Positions 35,941 to 47,987 are shown, numbered from the stretch's first letter. The stretch is 64,000 nucleotides of DNA from Luteibacter aegosomatissinici (GCF_023078495.1 NZ_CP095742.1:4488501-4552500); one strand, 5' to 3'. The notes: generated from the letters alone by a model not told the origin. Numbers and translations: made by a program.

Positions 35941-37155
35941 ATGCCCACGCCTGCTGCACTACCGCCTGCCCCCGCCCGCCGCCCTCGCCGCCTTTGGCCC
36001 TGGCTGTTACTGGTCGTCGCGATCGTCGCCGCGATCATCGTGTGGCGCGTACTCGGTAGTGCCGCGGAGCCCAGGGGCATGCGCCAGGCCAGCACCTCCG
36101 TGGGCGTCGCCAAGGCCACGGTGGGGGATATCCCGGTCACGCTGAATTCGCTTGGCACGGTCACCTCGCTCGCGACGGCCACCGTGAAGTCGCAGATCAA
36201 CGGCTATCTCACGGATATCCCGTTCAAGGAAGGCCAGGTCGTGAAGAAGGGCGACGTACTGGCCCAGGTCGATCCGCGGCCGTATGAAGTGGCGCTGGCG
36301 CAGTACCAGGGCCAGCTGCAGCGCGACCAGGCCCTGCTCGAGAACGCCCGACTCGACTACAAGCGCTACCAGCAGCTCGCGGCGCAGGACTCGACGTCGA
36401 AGCAGACCGTCGATACCGCGCTGGCGACCGTGCACCAGTACGAAGGCACGGTACGTACCGACCAGGCGCAGGTGGACAGCGAAAAGCTCAATCTCACCTA
36501 TGCGCGCATTGTCTCGCCGATCAATGGCCGGGTAGGCCTGCGCCAGGTGGATGTGGGCAACTATGTGACCTCATCCGATACGGACGGTGTGGCGGTGGTG
36601 ACGCAGACCGACCCCATCTCGGTCGTGTTCACGCTCCCGGAAGATGACCTGTCGCAGGTGCTGGCGCCAAGCGATGACGGGAAGGCCCGTACCGTGACCG
36701 CGTGGGACCGCACGTTTTCCACCCAGCTTTCCAGCGGCACGCTCGACACCATCGATAACCAGGTCGATACATCGACGGGCACCGTCAAGCTGCGCGCCAT
36801 GTTCGCCAACCCCAAGGGGGCGCTGTTCCCCAACCAGTTCGTCAACGCGACCTTGCTCGTCCGCACGCTGCAGAACGTGGTGACGATCCCGAGCACGGCG
36901 GTACAGACCGGCTCGCCCGGCACCTTCGTCTACCTGTTGAAGGACGACCACACGGTCGCGCTGCGCAAGGTCACGCTGGGCCCCTCGGCCAATGGGAACG
37001 TCGCCGTGACGGCGGGCCTCGCCGCGGGCGACACGGTCGTCGTCGACGGCGCCGACCACCTGAGCGATGGGGCCAAGGTCACGGTGCCAGGCAGCGGGCA
37101 GGCCACCGGCAGGGGCAAGGCCCATGAGAAGGCCAACGCCACGGCCGCCCCATGA
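35941..37155 (+). CDS. mdtA: Efflux RND periplasmic adaptor, MdtA type
   Basis: A 404-residue membrane fusion protein. It has an N-terminal anchor helix ([20 protein letters not shown]), then the lipoyl/biotinyl half-motifs ([35 protein letters not shown] and [22 protein letters not shown]) around a helical hairpin, then beta-barrel and membrane-proximal domains. It joins the RND pumps to the outer membrane channel. The next gene overlaps by 4 bases. Substrates of MdtABC in E. coli include bile salts and novobiocin; here they are unknown. Confidence 0.88.
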   Translation: MPTPAALPPAPARRPRRLWPWLLLVVAIVAAIIVWRVLGSAAEPRGMRQASTSVGVAKATVGDIPVTLNSLGTVTSLATATVKSQINGYLTDIPFKEGQVVKKGDVLAQVDPRPYEVALAQYQGQLQRDQALLENARLDYKRYQQLAAQDSTSKQTVDTALATVHQYEGTVRTDQAQVDSEKLNLTYARIVSPINGRVGLRQVDVGNYVTSSDTDGVAVVTQTDPISVVFTLPEDDLSQVLAPSDDGKARTVTAWDRTFSTQLSSGTLDTIDNQVDTSTGTVKLRAMFANPKGALFPNQFVNATLLVRTLQNVVTIPSTAVQTGSPGTFVYLLKDDHTVALRKVTLGPSANGNVAVTAGLAAGDTVVVDGADHLSDGAKVTVPGSGQATGRGKAHEKANATAAP

Positions 37156-40100
37156 ATCCGTCCCGCCTGTTCATCCTCCGCCCGGTGGCGACGACGCTGC
37201 TGATGGCAGCCTTGCTGGTCGTTGGCATCGTCGCCTACCGCTTCCTGCCGCTATCGGCCCTGCCGTCGGTGGAATACGCCACCATCCAGGTGCAGACGTT
37301 TTACCCGGGCGCCAGCCCGGATGTGATGACCTCGGCCGTTACCGCGCCGCTGGAAACCCAGCTGGGTACGATGGCGGGCCTGAAGCAGATGTCATCGAAC
37401 TCGTCGTCGGGTGCCTCGGTGGTCACGCTGCAATTCGACATGGACGTGTCGCTGGACCTGGCCGAGCAGGAGGTGCAGGCGGCGATCAACGCGGCCAGCA
37501 ACCTGCTGCCCTCCGACCTGCCCGCCCCGCCGGTGTATGCCAAGGTGAACCCGGCGGATGCGCCGATCATGACCCTGGCGATCACCTCGCCCACCATGCC
37601 GCTGACCCAGGTGCAGACGCTGACCGACCAGCGCATCGCCCAGAAGATCTCGCAGATGGCCGGCGTGGGCCTCGTCACCCTAAGCGGCGGCAACAAGCCC
37701 GCCATCCGCGTGCAGGCGAACATCCGCGCCATGTCGGCATACGGGCTGAACATCGACGACCTGCGCACCACGCTGGATAACATCAACGTCAACACGCCGA
37801 AGGGTTCGGTGGATGGCCCATCGCGTGCCTACACCATCGATGCGAACGACCAGATCCAGGATCCGAACGATTACCTGGATACCGTGATCGCGTACAAGAA
37901 CGGCCGCCCGGTGCATCTTCGTGACGTGGCGACCGTGGTACAGGGCGCCGAGAACGAGGAACTCGGGGCGTGGATGAACACCACGCCAGCCATCATCCTC
38001 AACGTGCAGCGCCAATCCGGCGCCAACGTGATCAAGGTCGTCGATGCGATCAAGGCCTCGCTGCCGCAGTGGGAAGCCAGCCTGCCTTCGTCGGTCCATG
38101 TCGCCGTGCTCACCGATCGCACCAACACGATCCGCGCCTCGGTCGAGGATGTGGAGTTCGAACTGGCGCTGGCCGTCGGCCTGGTCGTCATGGTGATCTT
38201 CCTGTTCCTGCGTAACGTACGCGCCACGATCATCCCCAGCCTTTCCGTGCCGTTGTCGCTGGTCGGCACGTTCGCCGCGATGTACCTGTGGGGCTTCAGC
38301 CTGGATAACCTGTCGCTGATGGCGCTCACCATCGCCACCGGCTTCGTCGTCGACGACGCGATCGTGGTGATCGAGAACATCAGCCGCTACATCGAACAGG
38401 GCATGCGGCCCATGGAGGCGGCGCTGAAGGGCTCGGGGGAGATCGGCTTCACGATCATCTCGCTGACCATATCGCTGCTGGCCGTGCTGATCCCGCTGTT
38501 CTTCATGAGCGATGTGATCGGCCGGTTGTTCTTCGAGTTCGCCGTCACGCTGGCCGTCACGATCGTCATCTCCGCGGTGGTCTCGCTAACCCTGGTGCCG
38601 ATGCTCTGTGCACGCCTGCTTCGCCACCACCCCGCACCCCAGGCCGTTGCCAACGCGCCGGCCAAGAAGAGTTGGTTCGATCGTATCGTGGGCGCCTACG
38701 ACCGCACGCTCACCATCGCGCTCGACCACATGTGGGTGACGCTGGGCGTGGCCATCGGTTCGGTGCTGATCACCGCCATGCTGTACCTGGTCGTGCCCAA
38801 GGGCTTTTTCCCCAGCCAGGATACGGGGGTGATCCAGGGCATCACCCAGGCGAACCAGTCCATTTCCTACGCCGACATGCGCAAGCGCCAGGTGGCGCTG
38901 GCCGAGGCGGTGCTGAAGGACCCGGACGTGGTGAGACTCTCGTCATTCATTGGCGTGGACGGCACCAACGCCACGCTCAATTCCGGCCGCTTCCAGATCA
39001 ACCTGAAGCCCAAGGATGAGCGCAGCGCGCCTATCGACGATGTGATCCGCCGCTTGCAGGAAGAGACCCGTGATGTCACCGGCATCACCCTGTACATGCA
39101 GCCCGTTCAGGATCTCACTGTCGATACCCAGGTGAGCGCGACGCAGTACCAGTTCATTCTTTCCAACCCGACCCAGTCCGAGTTGTCCGCATGGACGCCG
39201 AAGCTCCTTGCCGAGCTGCGCAAGTCCGATGTGCTGACCGATGTCACCGCCGACCTGAAAGACAACGGCCTCGCCGCGACCGTGCAGGTGGACCGGGCCA
39301 GCGCCGCGCGTTTTGGCATCACACTGGCGACGATCGATAACGCGCTGTACGACAACTTCGGCCAGCGCATCGTCAGCACGGTATTCACCCAGTCGAGCCA
39401 GATGCGCGTGATCCTGCAGATGGACCCGGCGGGCAACCGCGGCCTGAAGACGCTGGATTCGATCTACCTTCCGTCGTCGACATCCGACAGTGGCCAGGTG
39501 CCTTTGTCGGCCATCGCCAAGGTCGTGGTCGATCACAAACCGATACAGGTAGGCCACCTCGCTCAGTTCCCGGCCACCACCGTGTCGTTCAATCTCGCAC
39601 CGGGCGCATCGCTGGGCAGCGCCGCGGATGCGGTGCGTGAGGCGCAGAAGGCCATTGCGCTGCCGGATAGCTTTGGCCTGAACTTCCAGGGCGCACTGGA
39701 TGCGTTCCAGTCGTCGCTCTCCAACGAGCTTTGGCTGGTACTGGCCGCCGTACTGGTGATGTACGTGGTGCTTGGCGTGCTCTACGAGAGCTTCATCCAC
39801 CCGCTCACCATCCTCTCCACCTTGCCTTCCGCCGGCATCGGTGCCCTGCTCGCCATGGAGGTGACCGGTTCCGATCTGGACATCATCGGGATCATCGGCC
39901 TGGTGCTGCTGATCGGCATCGTGAAGAAAAACGCGATCATGATGATCGACTTCGCGTTGAGCGCCGAGCGCGACGAAGGCCTCGCACCCCGTGACGCGAT
40001 CCACCAGGCGGCCCTGCTCCGCTTGCGCCCCATCCTGATGACCACCATGGCGGCGCTGATCTCCGCCGTGCCGCTCGCGCTGGGAACGGGTAGCGGCTCC

Positions 40101-40262
40101 GAGCTTCGCCATCCGCTGGGCGTCGCCATGATCGGCGGCTTGCTGGTGAGCCAGTTGCTCACGCTGTTCACCACGCCGGCCGTGTACCTCGCGCTGGACC
40201 TGGGCGCACGCAAGCTGCGTGAGCGCGGCTACGTGCTCGATCCGGCCGAGGGCGGCGCATGA
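37152..40262 (+). CDS. mdtB: RND efflux pump subunit, MdtB type
   Basis: A 1036-residue HAE1-family RND transporter with twelve membrane helices and two large periplasmic loops. The proton-relay pair is visible in [16 protein letters not shown] and the Lys in [13 protein letters not shown]. MdtB and MdtC form a heterotrimer in E. coli, and here also two RND genes follow one adaptor. It overlaps both neighbours by 4 bases. Confidence 0.9.
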   Translation: MNPSRLFILRPVATTLLMAALLVVGIVAYRFLPLSALPSVEYATIQVQTFYPGASPDVMTSAVTAPLETQLGTMAGLKQMSSNSSSGASVVTLQFDMDVSLDLAEQEVQAAINAASNLLPSDLPAPPVYAKVNPADAPIMTLAITSPTMPLTQVQTLTDQRIAQKISQMAGVGLVTLSGGNKPAIRVQANIRAMSAYGLNIDDLRTTLDNINVNTPKGSVDGPSRAYTIDANDQIQDPNDYLDTVIAYKNGRPVHLRDVATVVQGAENEELGAWMNTTPAIILNVQRQSGANVIKVVDAIKASLPQWEASLPSSVHVAVLTDRTNTIRASVEDVEFELALAVGLVVMVIFLFLRNVRATIIPSLSVPLSLVGTFAAMYLWGFSLDNLSLMALTIATGFVVDDAIVVIENISRYIEQGMRPMEAALKGSGEIGFTIISLTISLLAVLIPLFFMSDVIGRLFFEFAVTLAVTIVISAVVSLTLVPMLCARLLRHHPAPQAVANAPAKKSWFDRIVGAYDRTLTIALDHMWVTLGVAIGSVLITAMLYLVVPKGFFPSQDTGVIQGITQANQSISYADMRKRQVALAEAVLKDPDVVRLSSFIGVDGTNATLNSGRFQINLKPKDERSAPIDDVIRRLQEETRDVTGITLYMQPVQDLTVDTQVSATQYQFILSNPTQSELSAWTPKLLAELRKSDVLTDVTADLKDNGLAATVQVDRASAARFGITLATIDNALYDNFGQRIVSTVFTQSSQMRVILQMDPAGNRGLKTLDSIYLPSSTSDSGQVPLSAIAKVVVDHKPIQVGHLAQFPATTVSFNLAPGASLGSAADAVREAQKAIALPDSFGLNFQGALDAFQSSLSNELWLVLAAVLVMYVVLGVLYESFIHPLTILSTLPSAGIGALLAMEVTGSDLDIIGIIGLVLLIGIVKKNAIMMIDFALSAERDEGLAPRDAIHQAALLRLRPILMTTMAALISAVPLALGTGSGSELRHPLGVAMIGGLLVSQLLTLFTTPAVYLALDLGARKLRERGYVLDPAEGGA

Positions 40263-43200
40263 ACCTCAGTGCCCCCTTCATCCGGCGCCCGGTCGGCACG
40301 TTGCTGCTGACCGCGGCCATCGCGGTCGCGGGCGCCATTGCGTTTCGCTTCCTCCCGGTGGCGCCCCTACCGAACGTCGATTACCCGACGATCCGCGTGC
40401 AGGCGCAGATGGCCGGTGCGAGTGCGGAGACGATGGCGGCGACGGTGGCGGCGCCGCTGGAACGCCGGCTGGGCCAGATCGCCGATGTGACCGAAATGAC
40501 CTCGACCAGCAGCACCGGCACATCGAGCATCATCATGCAGTTCGGGCTGGATCGCGATATCGAAGGCGCGGCGCGGGACGTGGAGGCGGCGATCAACGGC
40601 GCACGCGCCGACCTGCCCGCTTCGCTGCGCTCCAACCCCACGTACCGCAAGTTCAACCCGGCCGATGCGCCGATCATGATCCTGTCCATGACGTCGAAGA
40701 ACCTGACGGCGGGGCAGTTGTACGACCAGGCCTCGAACATCCTGCAGCAGCGCCTGTTGCAGGTGCAGGGCGTGGGCAATGTCGACCTCAACGGCGGTTC
40801 GCTACCGGCGGTGCGTGTCGAGCTCAATCCGGGCAAGGTATTCAAGTACGGGCTCGGCCTCGAGGACGTGCGCGCCGCACTTTCCGCGGCCAACGCCAAT
40901 AGCGCGAAGGGCGTGGTGAATGACGGCACGCTCCGCTATCAGCTCTACGCGAACGACCAGGCCACCGAGGCAAAGGATTACCGTGACCTGGTGATTGCGT
41001 GGCGCGATGGGCGGCCGGTGCACCTGTCCGATGTGGCGGACGTGGATGATTCCGTCGAAAGCCTGCGCAACGAAGGCCTCGTCAACGGCCAGCACGGCAT
41101 CCTGCTGTTCATCTTCAAGCAGCCCGGCGGCAACATCGTCGATACGGTGGACCATATCCGCGCGGTGCTGCCGCAGCTCGAAGCCGCCCTGCCGCAGGGG
41201 ACGAAGCTGGCGATCTCCAGCGACCGCAGCAGCACCATTCGCGCGTCACTATCCCACACCGAACTGACCCTGGTCGTCGCGGTGGTACTCGTCGTCCTGG
41301 TGGTGCTGGCGTTCCTCCGCGACTGGCGCTCCACCATCATCCCCGCCGTGGCCGTACCCGTGTCGATCCTGGGCACCTTCGGCATCATGCGCCTGTGCGG
41401 TTACACGCTGGATAACCTCTCCCTGATGGCACTGACCATCGCCACCGGCTTCGTGGTGGATGATGCGATCGTGGTGCTGGAGAACATCACCCGCCATCGC
41501 GAGGCCGGCATCCCCCGGGTGCAGGCGGCACTGAAGGGCGCCAGCGAGGTGGGTTTCACCGTACTGTCGATGAGCCTTTCGCTGGTCGCCGTATTCCTGC
41601 CCATCGTGCTCCTGGGCGACATCGTGGGGCGATTATTCCGCGAGTTCGCCATGGTTCTCACCTTGGCGATCGGCCTCTCGCTGGTGCTGGCGCTGACTAC
41701 CACACCCATGCTCTGCTCCCTGATGTTGCGCGATCGCCCCCACCGCGAACCGGGCCGTGTATCGCGCTGGGTCGGTGGCGGCATCGACAAGGTGTTCGTG
41801 CTTTACCAGCGCACGCTGCATCGTGCCCTGGCACATCCGTTCCCTGTCCTGATGACCTTCTTCCTCACGATCGCCGCGTCCGTGGCCATGTTCATCGTGG
41901 TGCCGAAGACCCTGTTCCCGCAGCAGGATACCGGCGTGATGATGGGCGGCATCCGCGCGGACGAAAGCACGTCCTTCCAGGCCATGCGCAAGAAGCTGAT
42001 GCAGGCCCAGGCCATCGTCCAGGCCGACCCCGCCGTGCAGAACGTACTCGGTTTCACCGGTGGGCGCGGCACGAGCACGGCCAACGTCAACGTGACCCTC
42101 AAGCCGCTGGATGAGCGCAATGCCTCCGCGTTCGAGGTGATGGCGCGGCTGCGGCCCAAGCTGGCGAAGATCCCGGGGGCGACACTCATGATGTTCCCGA
42201 TGCAGGACCTTTCCATCGGCGGCCGGCAGAGCTTCGCCCAGTTCCAGTACACGCTGCAGTCCGACGACAGCACGCTGCTGCGCGAGTGGTCGCAAAAGCT
42301 GCTTGATGCGCTGAAGAAGAACAAGCTACTGGTGGACGTGAGCTCGGACCAGCAGACCGGTGGCCTGGAAACGAAGCTTGAACTGGACCGCCCGACGATC
42401 GCGCGCCTTGGCCTTACCCCCGACATCATCGATGCCACGCTTTACGACGCTTTCGGCGAGCGGACGGTATCCACCATCTACAAAGCGCAGAACCAGTACC
42501 ACGTGGTCATGGAGCTGGCCCCGAAATACCTGCAGGATCCGTCGTCCGTGCGTGGCGTGTACATCAGCAGCTCGGGCGAAAAGGCCAACGGCACGTCCTC
42601 GACCAATGCGACGTCCAACACGGTGAGTTCCTCGGCGCGTACGACCACGACCAGCGCATCGGTCACCAACGCGGCGACGAACAGCATTTCGACCAGCGGT
42701 GGAACCTCGAGTGGTGCCGCCGTGAGCACGGGCGCCAGCACCATGGTGCCGCTCACGGCCTTTGCGAAGCTGACCGACGCCAAGACGCCCGTGCAGGTGA
42801 ACCACCAGGGCCAGGCCGTGGCGGCCACCCTCTCGTTCAACCTGGCACCCGGCGCCAACCTGGAAGATGCCACCGCGGCGATCGAGCAGGCGACGCAGGA
42901 TATCCGCATGCCGGTCGCCATCCACGGCTCATTCAGCGGCACGGCGGGGCGCTCGCAATCGATCATCGCCACCATGCCGTTGCTCATCGGTGCGGCGCTG
43001 CTCGCGGTCTATGCGGTGCTTGGTGTGTTGTACGAGAGCTACGTGCATCCGCTCACGATCCTTTCCACGCTGCCGTCGGCCGGCGTCGGCGCCGTGCTTG
43101 CACTGCTGCTGACCAACACGGAGTTCAGCGTGATCGCCCTCATCGGCGTGTTCCTGCTGATCGGTATCGTGAAGAAGAACGCGATCATGATGGTGGACTT

Positions 43201-43522
43201 CGCCCTGGATGCCGAGCGCAACGAGGGCCTCGCGCCGCTGGAGGCGATCGAGAAGGCCTGCCTGTTGCGCTTCCGGCCCATCCTCATGACCACCTGCGCC
43301 GCGTTGCTCGGCGCCCTGCCGCTGGTGCTCGACCATGGCATGGGCTCGGAACTGCGCCGGCCGCTGGGCATCTCGATCATCGGTGGCCTCGTGGTGAGCC
43401 AGTTGCTCACCCTCTACACCACCCCCGTCATCTACCTGTACATCGACCGCGCCCGCCACCGCTCCAGGGGCTTCTGGCACCGGGTATTCCCGGGCACGGC
43501 CCTCCCGGAAACCACCGCATGA
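40259..43522 (+). CDS. mdtC: RND efflux pump subunit, MdtC type, with a Ser/Thr-rich insertion
   Basis: A 1087-residue RND transporter with the proton-relay motif [16 protein letters not shown] and [13 protein letters not shown]. It is about 50 residues longer than usual. The extra length is a Ser/Thr/Asn-rich stretch at about 774-829, between [11 protein letters not shown] and [10 protein letters not shown] in the second periplasmic loop. The rest of the fold is intact. It is the partner of MdtB and overlaps the outer membrane factor gene by 4 bases. Confidence 0.9.
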   Translation: MNLSAPFIRRPVGTLLLTAAIAVAGAIAFRFLPVAPLPNVDYPTIRVQAQMAGASAETMAATVAAPLERRLGQIADVTEMTSTSSTGTSSIIMQFGLDRDIEGAARDVEAAINGARADLPASLRSNPTYRKFNPADAPIMILSMTSKNLTAGQLYDQASNILQQRLLQVQGVGNVDLNGGSLPAVRVELNPGKVFKYGLGLEDVRAALSAANANSAKGVVNDGTLRYQLYANDQATEAKDYRDLVIAWRDGRPVHLSDVADVDDSVESLRNEGLVNGQHGILLFIFKQPGGNIVDTVDHIRAVLPQLEAALPQGTKLAISSDRSSTIRASLSHTELTLVVAVVLVVLVVLAFLRDWRSTIIPAVAVPVSILGTFGIMRLCGYTLDNLSLMALTIATGFVVDDAIVVLENITRHREAGIPRVQAALKGASEVGFTVLSMSLSLVAVFLPIVLLGDIVGRLFREFAMVLTLAIGLSLVLALTTTPMLCSLMLRDRPHREPGRVSRWVGGGIDKVFVLYQRTLHRALAHPFPVLMTFFLTIAASVAMFIVVPKTLFPQQDTGVMMGGIRADESTSFQAMRKKLMQAQAIVQADPAVQNVLGFTGGRGTSTANVNVTLKPLDERNASAFEVMARLRPKLAKIPGATLMMFPMQDLSIGGRQSFAQFQYTLQSDDSTLLREWSQKLLDALKKNKLLVDVSSDQQTGGLETKLELDRPTIARLGLTPDIIDATLYDAFGERTVSTIYKAQNQYHVVMELAPKYLQDPSSVRGVYISSSGEKANGTSSTNATSNTVSSSARTTTTSASVTNAATNSISTSGGTSSGAAVSTGASTMVPLTAFAKLTDAKTPVQVNHQGQAVAATLSFNLAPGANLEDATAAIEQATQDIRMPVAIHGSFSGTAGRSQSIIATMPLLIGAALLAVYAVLGVLYESYVHPLTILSTLPSAGVGAVLALLLTNTEFSVIALIGVFLLIGIVKKNAIMMVDFALDAERNEGLAPLEAIEKACLLRFRPILMTTCAALLGALPLVLDHGMGSELRRPLGISIIGGLVVSQLLTLYTTPVIYLYIDRARHRSRGFWHRVFPGTALPETTA

Positions 43523-44958
43523 ACACCATGATCCGCACCCTCTCCGTGACCGCGCTCACGGCCGCGCTCGCCGCGTGTGCCGTCGGCCCTGATTACGTGC
43601 GCCCTTCCGCACCCACGCCGGTCGCCTTCAAGGAGGCGCCCCAGGGATGGCAGGCGGCGCAGCCTGGTGATGGCACCGCCCGTGGCGCCTGGTGGACCGT
43701 ATACGGCGACAAGGATCTGGACGACCTGATGGCGCAGGTCGCCATCAACAACCAGAACCTAAAGGCCTATGCGGCGGCGTACCGGCAAGCCACGGCCGTG
43801 GTCGCCGAAGCGCGATCGGGCTACTCACCGACCGTGGCGCTCTCCCCGACGGCGACCCGGCAGCGATCCAGCAGCACCACCGGTGCTGCGACCACGCGCT
43901 CGTCGCGCTCGGTGGAGCTCAGCGGCTCGTGGGAACCGGACCTTTGGGGCAAGGTACGCCGGCAGGTCGAAAGCGATAAGGCCGCCGCGCAGGCCAGCGC
44001 GGCGGAACTCGCCGACCTGACCCTTTCGGCGCAGGCCGAACTGGTCACCGACTACATGGAACTGCGTTACCAGGACTCCCTGGCACAGTTGCTCGATGAA
44101 ACCACGAAGGCGTACGAGCGCAGCCTCACGATCACCCAGAACCAATATACGGCGGGTACCGTATCGCGCGCGGATGTGATCACAGCGCAAACCCAGCTTG
44201 CGACGGCACGCGCTTCGGCCATCGCCACGGGGCAGCTGCGCGCGCAGTACGAGCACGCCATCGCGTTGCTGGTCGGCAAGCCACCGTCGGAAGTCTCGAT
44301 CGCCGTACGCCCACTGGCGATCACCTTGCCGGAGGTGCCCGGCATCGTCCCGTCCACCCTGTTGCAACGCCGCCCCGATATCGCCGAAGCAGAACGCACC
44401 ATGCAGCAACAGAACGCGTTGATCGGCGTCGCCCAGGCGGCGTGGTATCCCACGCTGAGCCTGACCGGTGAAGCAGGCTATTCCGGCCTTGGCAAACTCT
44501 TCAGCGCAAGCAACGCGATCTGGTCGCTGGCGGCATCGGCAAGCGAGACGCTGATCGACGGTGGCGCGCGTTCGGCCCAGGTCGCGGCGGCCCGCGCCTC
44601 GTATGACCAGAGCGTCGCCAACTACCGGCAGACCGTACTCGCCGCATTCCAGGACGTGGAGGACGAGCTTTCGTCGATCCGGGTCCTGGGCAACCAGGCC
44701 GTTGCCCAGGATGACGCGTTGCGCCTGGCGCGACAGGCCGAAACCGTCGCCCGCAACGAATACCAGGCCGGTACCGTGGATTACACAACGGTCGTGACGG
44801 CACAGGCCACCGCGCTTTCCAACGCACAGGCCTCGCTGCAGGTTCGCCGCGACCGCTTGCTGGCCAGTGCCAGCCTCATTCGCGCACTCGGCGGTGGCTG
44901 GTCGGACGCCGACCTTCCACTGGCGGACGCTAAGCCACGCGGTGCAGCGCAGCCATGA
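43519..44958 (+). CDS. Outer membrane efflux lipoprotein, NodT/TolC family
   Basis: A 479-residue outer membrane factor. A lipoprotein signal peptide ends in the lipobox LAAC (Cys20), followed by AVGPDYVRPSAP typical of NodT-family channels. Two outer-membrane-efflux repeats follow, each with long helices (LADLTLSAQAELVTDYMELR; NYRQTVLAAFQDVEDELSSI). It completes the MdtABC-type complex as the exit duct. Its last 29 bases overlap the convergent LytTR regulator gene. Confidence 0.9.
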   Translation: MNTMIRTLSVTALTAALAACAVGPDYVRPSAPTPVAFKEAPQGWQAAQPGDGTARGAWWTVYGDKDLDDLMAQVAINNQNLKAYAAAYRQATAVVAEARSGYSPTVALSPTATRQRSSSTTGAATTRSSRSVELSGSWEPDLWGKVRRQVESDKAAAQASAAELADLTLSAQAELVTDYMELRYQDSLAQLLDETTKAYERSLTITQNQYTAGTVSRADVITAQTQLATARASAIATGQLRAQYEHAIALLVGKPPSEVSIAVRPLAITLPEVPGIVPSTLLQRRPDIAEAERTMQQQNALIGVAQAAWYPTLSLTGEAGYSGLGKLFSASNAIWSLAASASETLIDGGARSAQVAAARASYDQSVANYRQTVLAAFQDVEDELSSIRVLGNQAVAQDDALRLARQAETVARNEYQAGTVDYTTVVTAQATALSNAQASLQVRRDRLLASASLIRALGGGWSDADLPLADAKPRGAAQP

Positions 44959-45640
44959 GCGCATCGATATAGGTACGGCTCGCCCTGAGCGTGGTGCCGT
45001 CGCGCAGGCGCAGCACGGCGTCACGGTTGGGCCGGGGTAGCATCTCGGCCACCTGGTCCACGCGGACGATGGCCGAGCGATGCACCCGCTGGAAACGGAC
45101 CGGATCCAGCTTCCTTGCCAGTTCCTGGAGCGATTCGCGCAGGAGATGGCGCTGGCCGTTGGCATGCAGCGCCGCATAGTCACCGTCGGCCTCGATCCAG
45201 GTGACTGCACCGACCTCTACGAAGGAAAGCCGCGTGCCCACCCGGATGGCGAAGTGTTCGGCAAGCGCGGGCCGGGTATCGCTCCCCAGCTTACGGCGAA
45301 CGCGGTCCAGCGCCTCGCTGAAGCGCTCATCGTCGATCGGCTTCAGCAGGTAATCGACGGCCTCGAGCTCGAAGGCACGTATGGCGAACGTGTCGTGCGC
45401 CGTCAACAACACGGCGAGCGGTCGTTCCGCGCGGGGAATGGCCGCCAGCCCATCGAGTCCATTGAGCCCTGGCATCTGCACGTCGATGATGGCGACATCG
45501 ACCCGGTCGCGGCGCAATGCCGCAAGGCCATACCCATCCGCGCACTCATCGACCACATGCACATCGTGCTCGGCACGCAGCCGGGCGAGCACACCACTAC
45601 GCGCCAGTGGCTCATCATCGACCACAGCGACGCGGATCAC
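44930..45640 (-). CDS. LytTR-family response regulator
   Basis: A 236-residue regulator. The receiver domain carries VVDDE, the phospho-acceptor in IIDVQMPG (Asp53), LLTAHDTF and LLKPID. The LytTR DNA-binding domain includes FAIRVGTRLSFVEVGAVTWIEADGDY and FQRVHRSAIVRVDQV. The start is GTG 45640 in a GTGA overlap with the kinase stop; the longer ORF from 45700 is not needed. It is AlgR/LytR-like. Targets are unknown, and no binding repeats were found nearby. Confidence 0.88.
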   Translation of the reverse strand: MIRVAVVDDEPLARSGVLARLRAEHDVHVVDECADGYGLAALRRDRVDVAIIDVQMPGLNGLDGLAAIPRAERPLAVLLTAHDTFAIRAFELEAVDYLLKPIDDERFSEALDRVRRKLGSDTRPALAEHFAIRVGTRLSFVEVGAVTWIEADGDYAALHANGQRHLLRESLQELARKLDPVRFQRVHRSAIVRVDQVAEMLPRPNRDAVLRLRDGTTLRASRTYIDALMAALHRVA

Positions 45641-46692
45641 GTGGCAGCCTCCATCCCGGACCCGGCAACAGCCCACGGCAACCTGATGTGTACGCGCCAC
45701 CGGCCGTTCTCGGGGCCGGCGACGACGCGATGGCTGCCGGGGTAGAGCGCCTCAAGCCGGGCACGCACGTTCGCCAGGCCAACCCCCACGGCACCCTCCG
45801 TGACCTCGACCACATCGTTGATCACGGTCACCCGCAGCTCGTCGCCATCGCCTTCGACACGGATGACGATCGTGCCAGGTGCAGTGCGCGGTGCGATGCC
45901 ATGACGCACCGCGTTCTCGACCAGCGGCTGCATCAGCAGGTAGGGCACGCGTGCCTCGAGCGTACCCGGCGCGGTATAGGTCTCGATGTGCAGGCGTTCG
46001 CCGAGACGCGCCTTCTCGATATCCAGATACGCGGCCGTCAGGGCGATCTCGTCAGCCACCGCGTGTTCGTGGCCCGGAATCTCCTCCAGCGTCGTACGCA
46101 GGAAGTCACCAAGCCGGGCGATCATCCGCGTCGCGTCACGCGGACGCTCGTCGCGCACCAGGGCCGAGATGGCGTTGAGCGTGTTGAACAGGAAGTGTGG
46201 CTGAAGCTGGTAACGCAGGGCACGCAATTCGGCATCGCGCGCGGCCTGCGCGGCCTGGTGAAGTCGTTCGCCTTCAAGGGCCAGCGCGGCCCGGTGCAGC
46301 ACGATCGCCTGGAAGCCGCAGAAGGCGATAAGCGCAAGCCAGCACCCGTCAAGACCACCGAAGATCCAGGCCGCACCGGCCTGTGCCCGCATTTTCTCGC
46401 TGGCAATGAAGTTCAGCGCCAGCAGCGCGTTACCGACGGACATGGCGTAGGTCACCGGCAGGAGCACGCCCGCCATCGCCCACCAGCCGGCGCCCCGCCG
46501 CCACAGCCAGCGTTGCAGCCAGCCCAGCGGCACGATCCAGAACAGGTAAGCCAGCGCGTAGAACAAGCGAAACGCGAGCACGCGCTCGTCCGCCAGCGCA
46601 GGCAGGCTCATCACCATCATGCAGCCCAGTATGGGCAAGCCCGCGACCCACGCCATGGCCGGCGACAGCGTGACGCTGCGATCTACGCGCAT
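45637..46692 (-). CDS. LytS/AlgZ-like sensor histidine kinase
   Basis: A 351-residue kinase. Four membrane helices occupy about residues 12-135. A helical linker leads to the His_kinase domain with LQPHFLFNTLNAIS (His166), and an ATPase domain follows with LMQPLVENAVRHG. The G-box region is shortened (VINDVVEVTEGAVGVGLANVRARL). No separate sensor domain is visible, so the signal may be sensed by the membrane region. It overlaps the LytTR regulator by 4 bases. Confidence 0.88.
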   Translation of the reverse strand: MRVDRSVTLSPAMAWVAGLPILGCMMVMSLPALADERVLAFRLFYALAYLFWIVPLGWLQRWLWRRGAGWWAMAGVLLPVTYAMSVGNALLALNFIASEKMRAQAGAAWIFGGLDGCWLALIAFCGFQAIVLHRAALALEGERLHQAAQAARDAELRALRYQLQPHFLFNTLNAISALVRDERPRDATRMIARLGDFLRTTLEEIPGHEHAVADEIALTAAYLDIEKARLGERLHIETYTAPGTLEARVPYLLMQPLVENAVRHGIAPRTAPGTIVIRVEGDGDELRVTVINDVVEVTEGAVGVGLANVRARLEALYPGSHRVVAGPENGRWRVHIRLPWAVAGSGMEAAT

Positions 46693-46710
46693 GGCTACCT
46701 CACTCGCCCC

Positions 46711-47178
46711 TCAGAAGTTCGACGAGTAAAGCATGGCCGCGATCTTCCAGCCATCGTCGGTGCGAACCATCTGCCAGGTCTCGGCGCCACGATTCTGCAC
46801 CTTGCCATCGAGCAGGAACTCAAAGTCAAAGTACACGATGCCTACGGCACCATCGGTTTCGATCCGTACATCGTGGAAGCGCTCCTCGAGAGAGGATGTG
46901 TTGTTGCCCACGAAGTCGGCGAACTTGCCCGGCGTACTCGTGTGGTAACGCGGCGCATCGGGCTTTTTTGCATGCACCGTCTTCAGCCCCTCGGGGCCGA
47001 GCGCCTCGATCCACGACGACTCGGGGACGAAGAGCCCGCCAAGCGTCTTGCCGTCGTGCGCCTTGAGCGCGCCCTGGAACGTGCTTACCACTTTCTCGAT
47101 CTCGGCCTTGGACGTGTCGGCGGCAGCGGCGGGCCCGGCGATGAGGGCGAGGGCAACCATGAGTGGTACGGTCTTCAT
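46711..47178 (-). CDS. Exported NTF2-like (DUF4440-type) protein
   Basis: A 155-residue protein with a clear signal peptide (MKTVPLMVALALIAGPAAAA) and a compact SnoaL/NTF2-like domain (IEKVVSTFQGALKAHDGKTLGGLFVPESSWIEA to ETWQMVRTDDGWKIAAMLY). Such domains are cone-shaped and bind small ligands; no catalytic residues can be assigned. ATG 47178 starts the signal peptide, so the longer ORF from 47316 is not used. It lies 18 bases upstream of the kinase gene and could share its transcript. Confidence 0.75.
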   Translation of the reverse strand: MKTVPLMVALALIAGPAAAADTSKAEIEKVVSTFQGALKAHDGKTLGGLFVPESSWIEALGPEGLKTVHAKKPDAPRYHTSTPGKFADFVGNNTSSLEERFHDVRIETDGAVGIVYFDFEFLLDGKVQNRGAETWQMVRTDDGWKIAAMLYSSNF

Positions 47179-47332
47179 GCGGCGGGGCTCCTGTGGGGTT
47201 GAACGAGGAGACCACCCACAAGGCAACGCCGCCAGAGGTCTGGCGGCGAGCCGTTTGATCTGAGCGCCGGGGCGTTTCCCAACGGGCCGGACCCATCGCA
47301 GCTTCCCCGGTAGCACCGGGGTAGCGCCGCGA

Positions 47333-47812
47333 TTAGTTGAGGCAGCCCGGCAGGCCGTCGTAGATCGAGACGTTAGTCATCGGCAGCTTCGCATGGAGCG
47401 GATCCTCCCCCTTGGCCAGCTCGTAGAACGCATCGACGGAGGTATCCCGGGCGAGCAGCAGCTTGCACTTGAAGGTCTTGGCGGTGACCTGCACGGCACC
47501 GGTCTTGGCATTCACCTTGGCGCGGCTTCCGGCGAACGTCCACAGGCACTGCTTGAAGGCGTTCTTGCCGGTATCGACCGAGCAGCGCAGCTGCATGGGG
47601 CGTAGATTGCTGAATTCACCTTCACAGAAGGTATCGCCGCACACCTTGTCGAAGGCTGCATTGAGGCGGGCTTCCGCTTCGAAGAAGCGATCCATGCCGG
47701 CCTCGGACGTGGGCCAGTCGGTCGCATCGACGAAACGCTCAGGAGGAACATCGGCGGCAAAGGCCGATGCCGAGGCAGTGAGGAACATGACAGCGAGGGT
47801 GGTGCGAAGCAT
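47333..47812 (-). CDS. Exported protein of unknown function, cysteine-rich
   Basis: A 159-residue protein with a signal peptide ending ASAFAAD. The mature part contains six cysteines (in VCGDTFCEG, LRCSVD, KQCLW, FKCKL and the final GCLN), enough for three disulfides. The region around DRFFEAEARLNAAFDKVC is helical. I do not recognise the family. It stands alone between the NTF2-like gene and mgtA on the same strand. Confidence 0.65.
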   Translation of the reverse strand: MLRTTLAVMFLTASASAFAADVPPERFVDATDWPTSEAGMDRFFEAEARLNAAFDKVCGDTFCEGEFSNLRPMQLRCSVDTGKNAFKQCLWTFAGSRAKVNAKTGAVQVTAKTFKCKLLLARDTSVDAFYELAKGEDPLHAKLPMTNVSIYDGLPGCLN

Positions 47813-47987
47813 CGTGATGGCTCCGTGGTTGAGGAGCTGTCATTTCAGCGAGTTCACGGGTTCGGGTATGCCGGTGGAAGGCAGGCCCTCGCGTAGCGAT
47901 CCGGCGCACATCCTTGTAGGGGTGCCGCGACATGCACGGCATCGGTGCCGTGACATGCGCCATGTCGCGGCACCGACGCCGTGGCGG

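Noticed and set aside
43519..44958. Outer membrane factor as part of the downstream LytTR operon
   Set aside because: It lies on the opposite strand and overlaps the LytTR gene convergently. Its start is coupled to mdtC instead.
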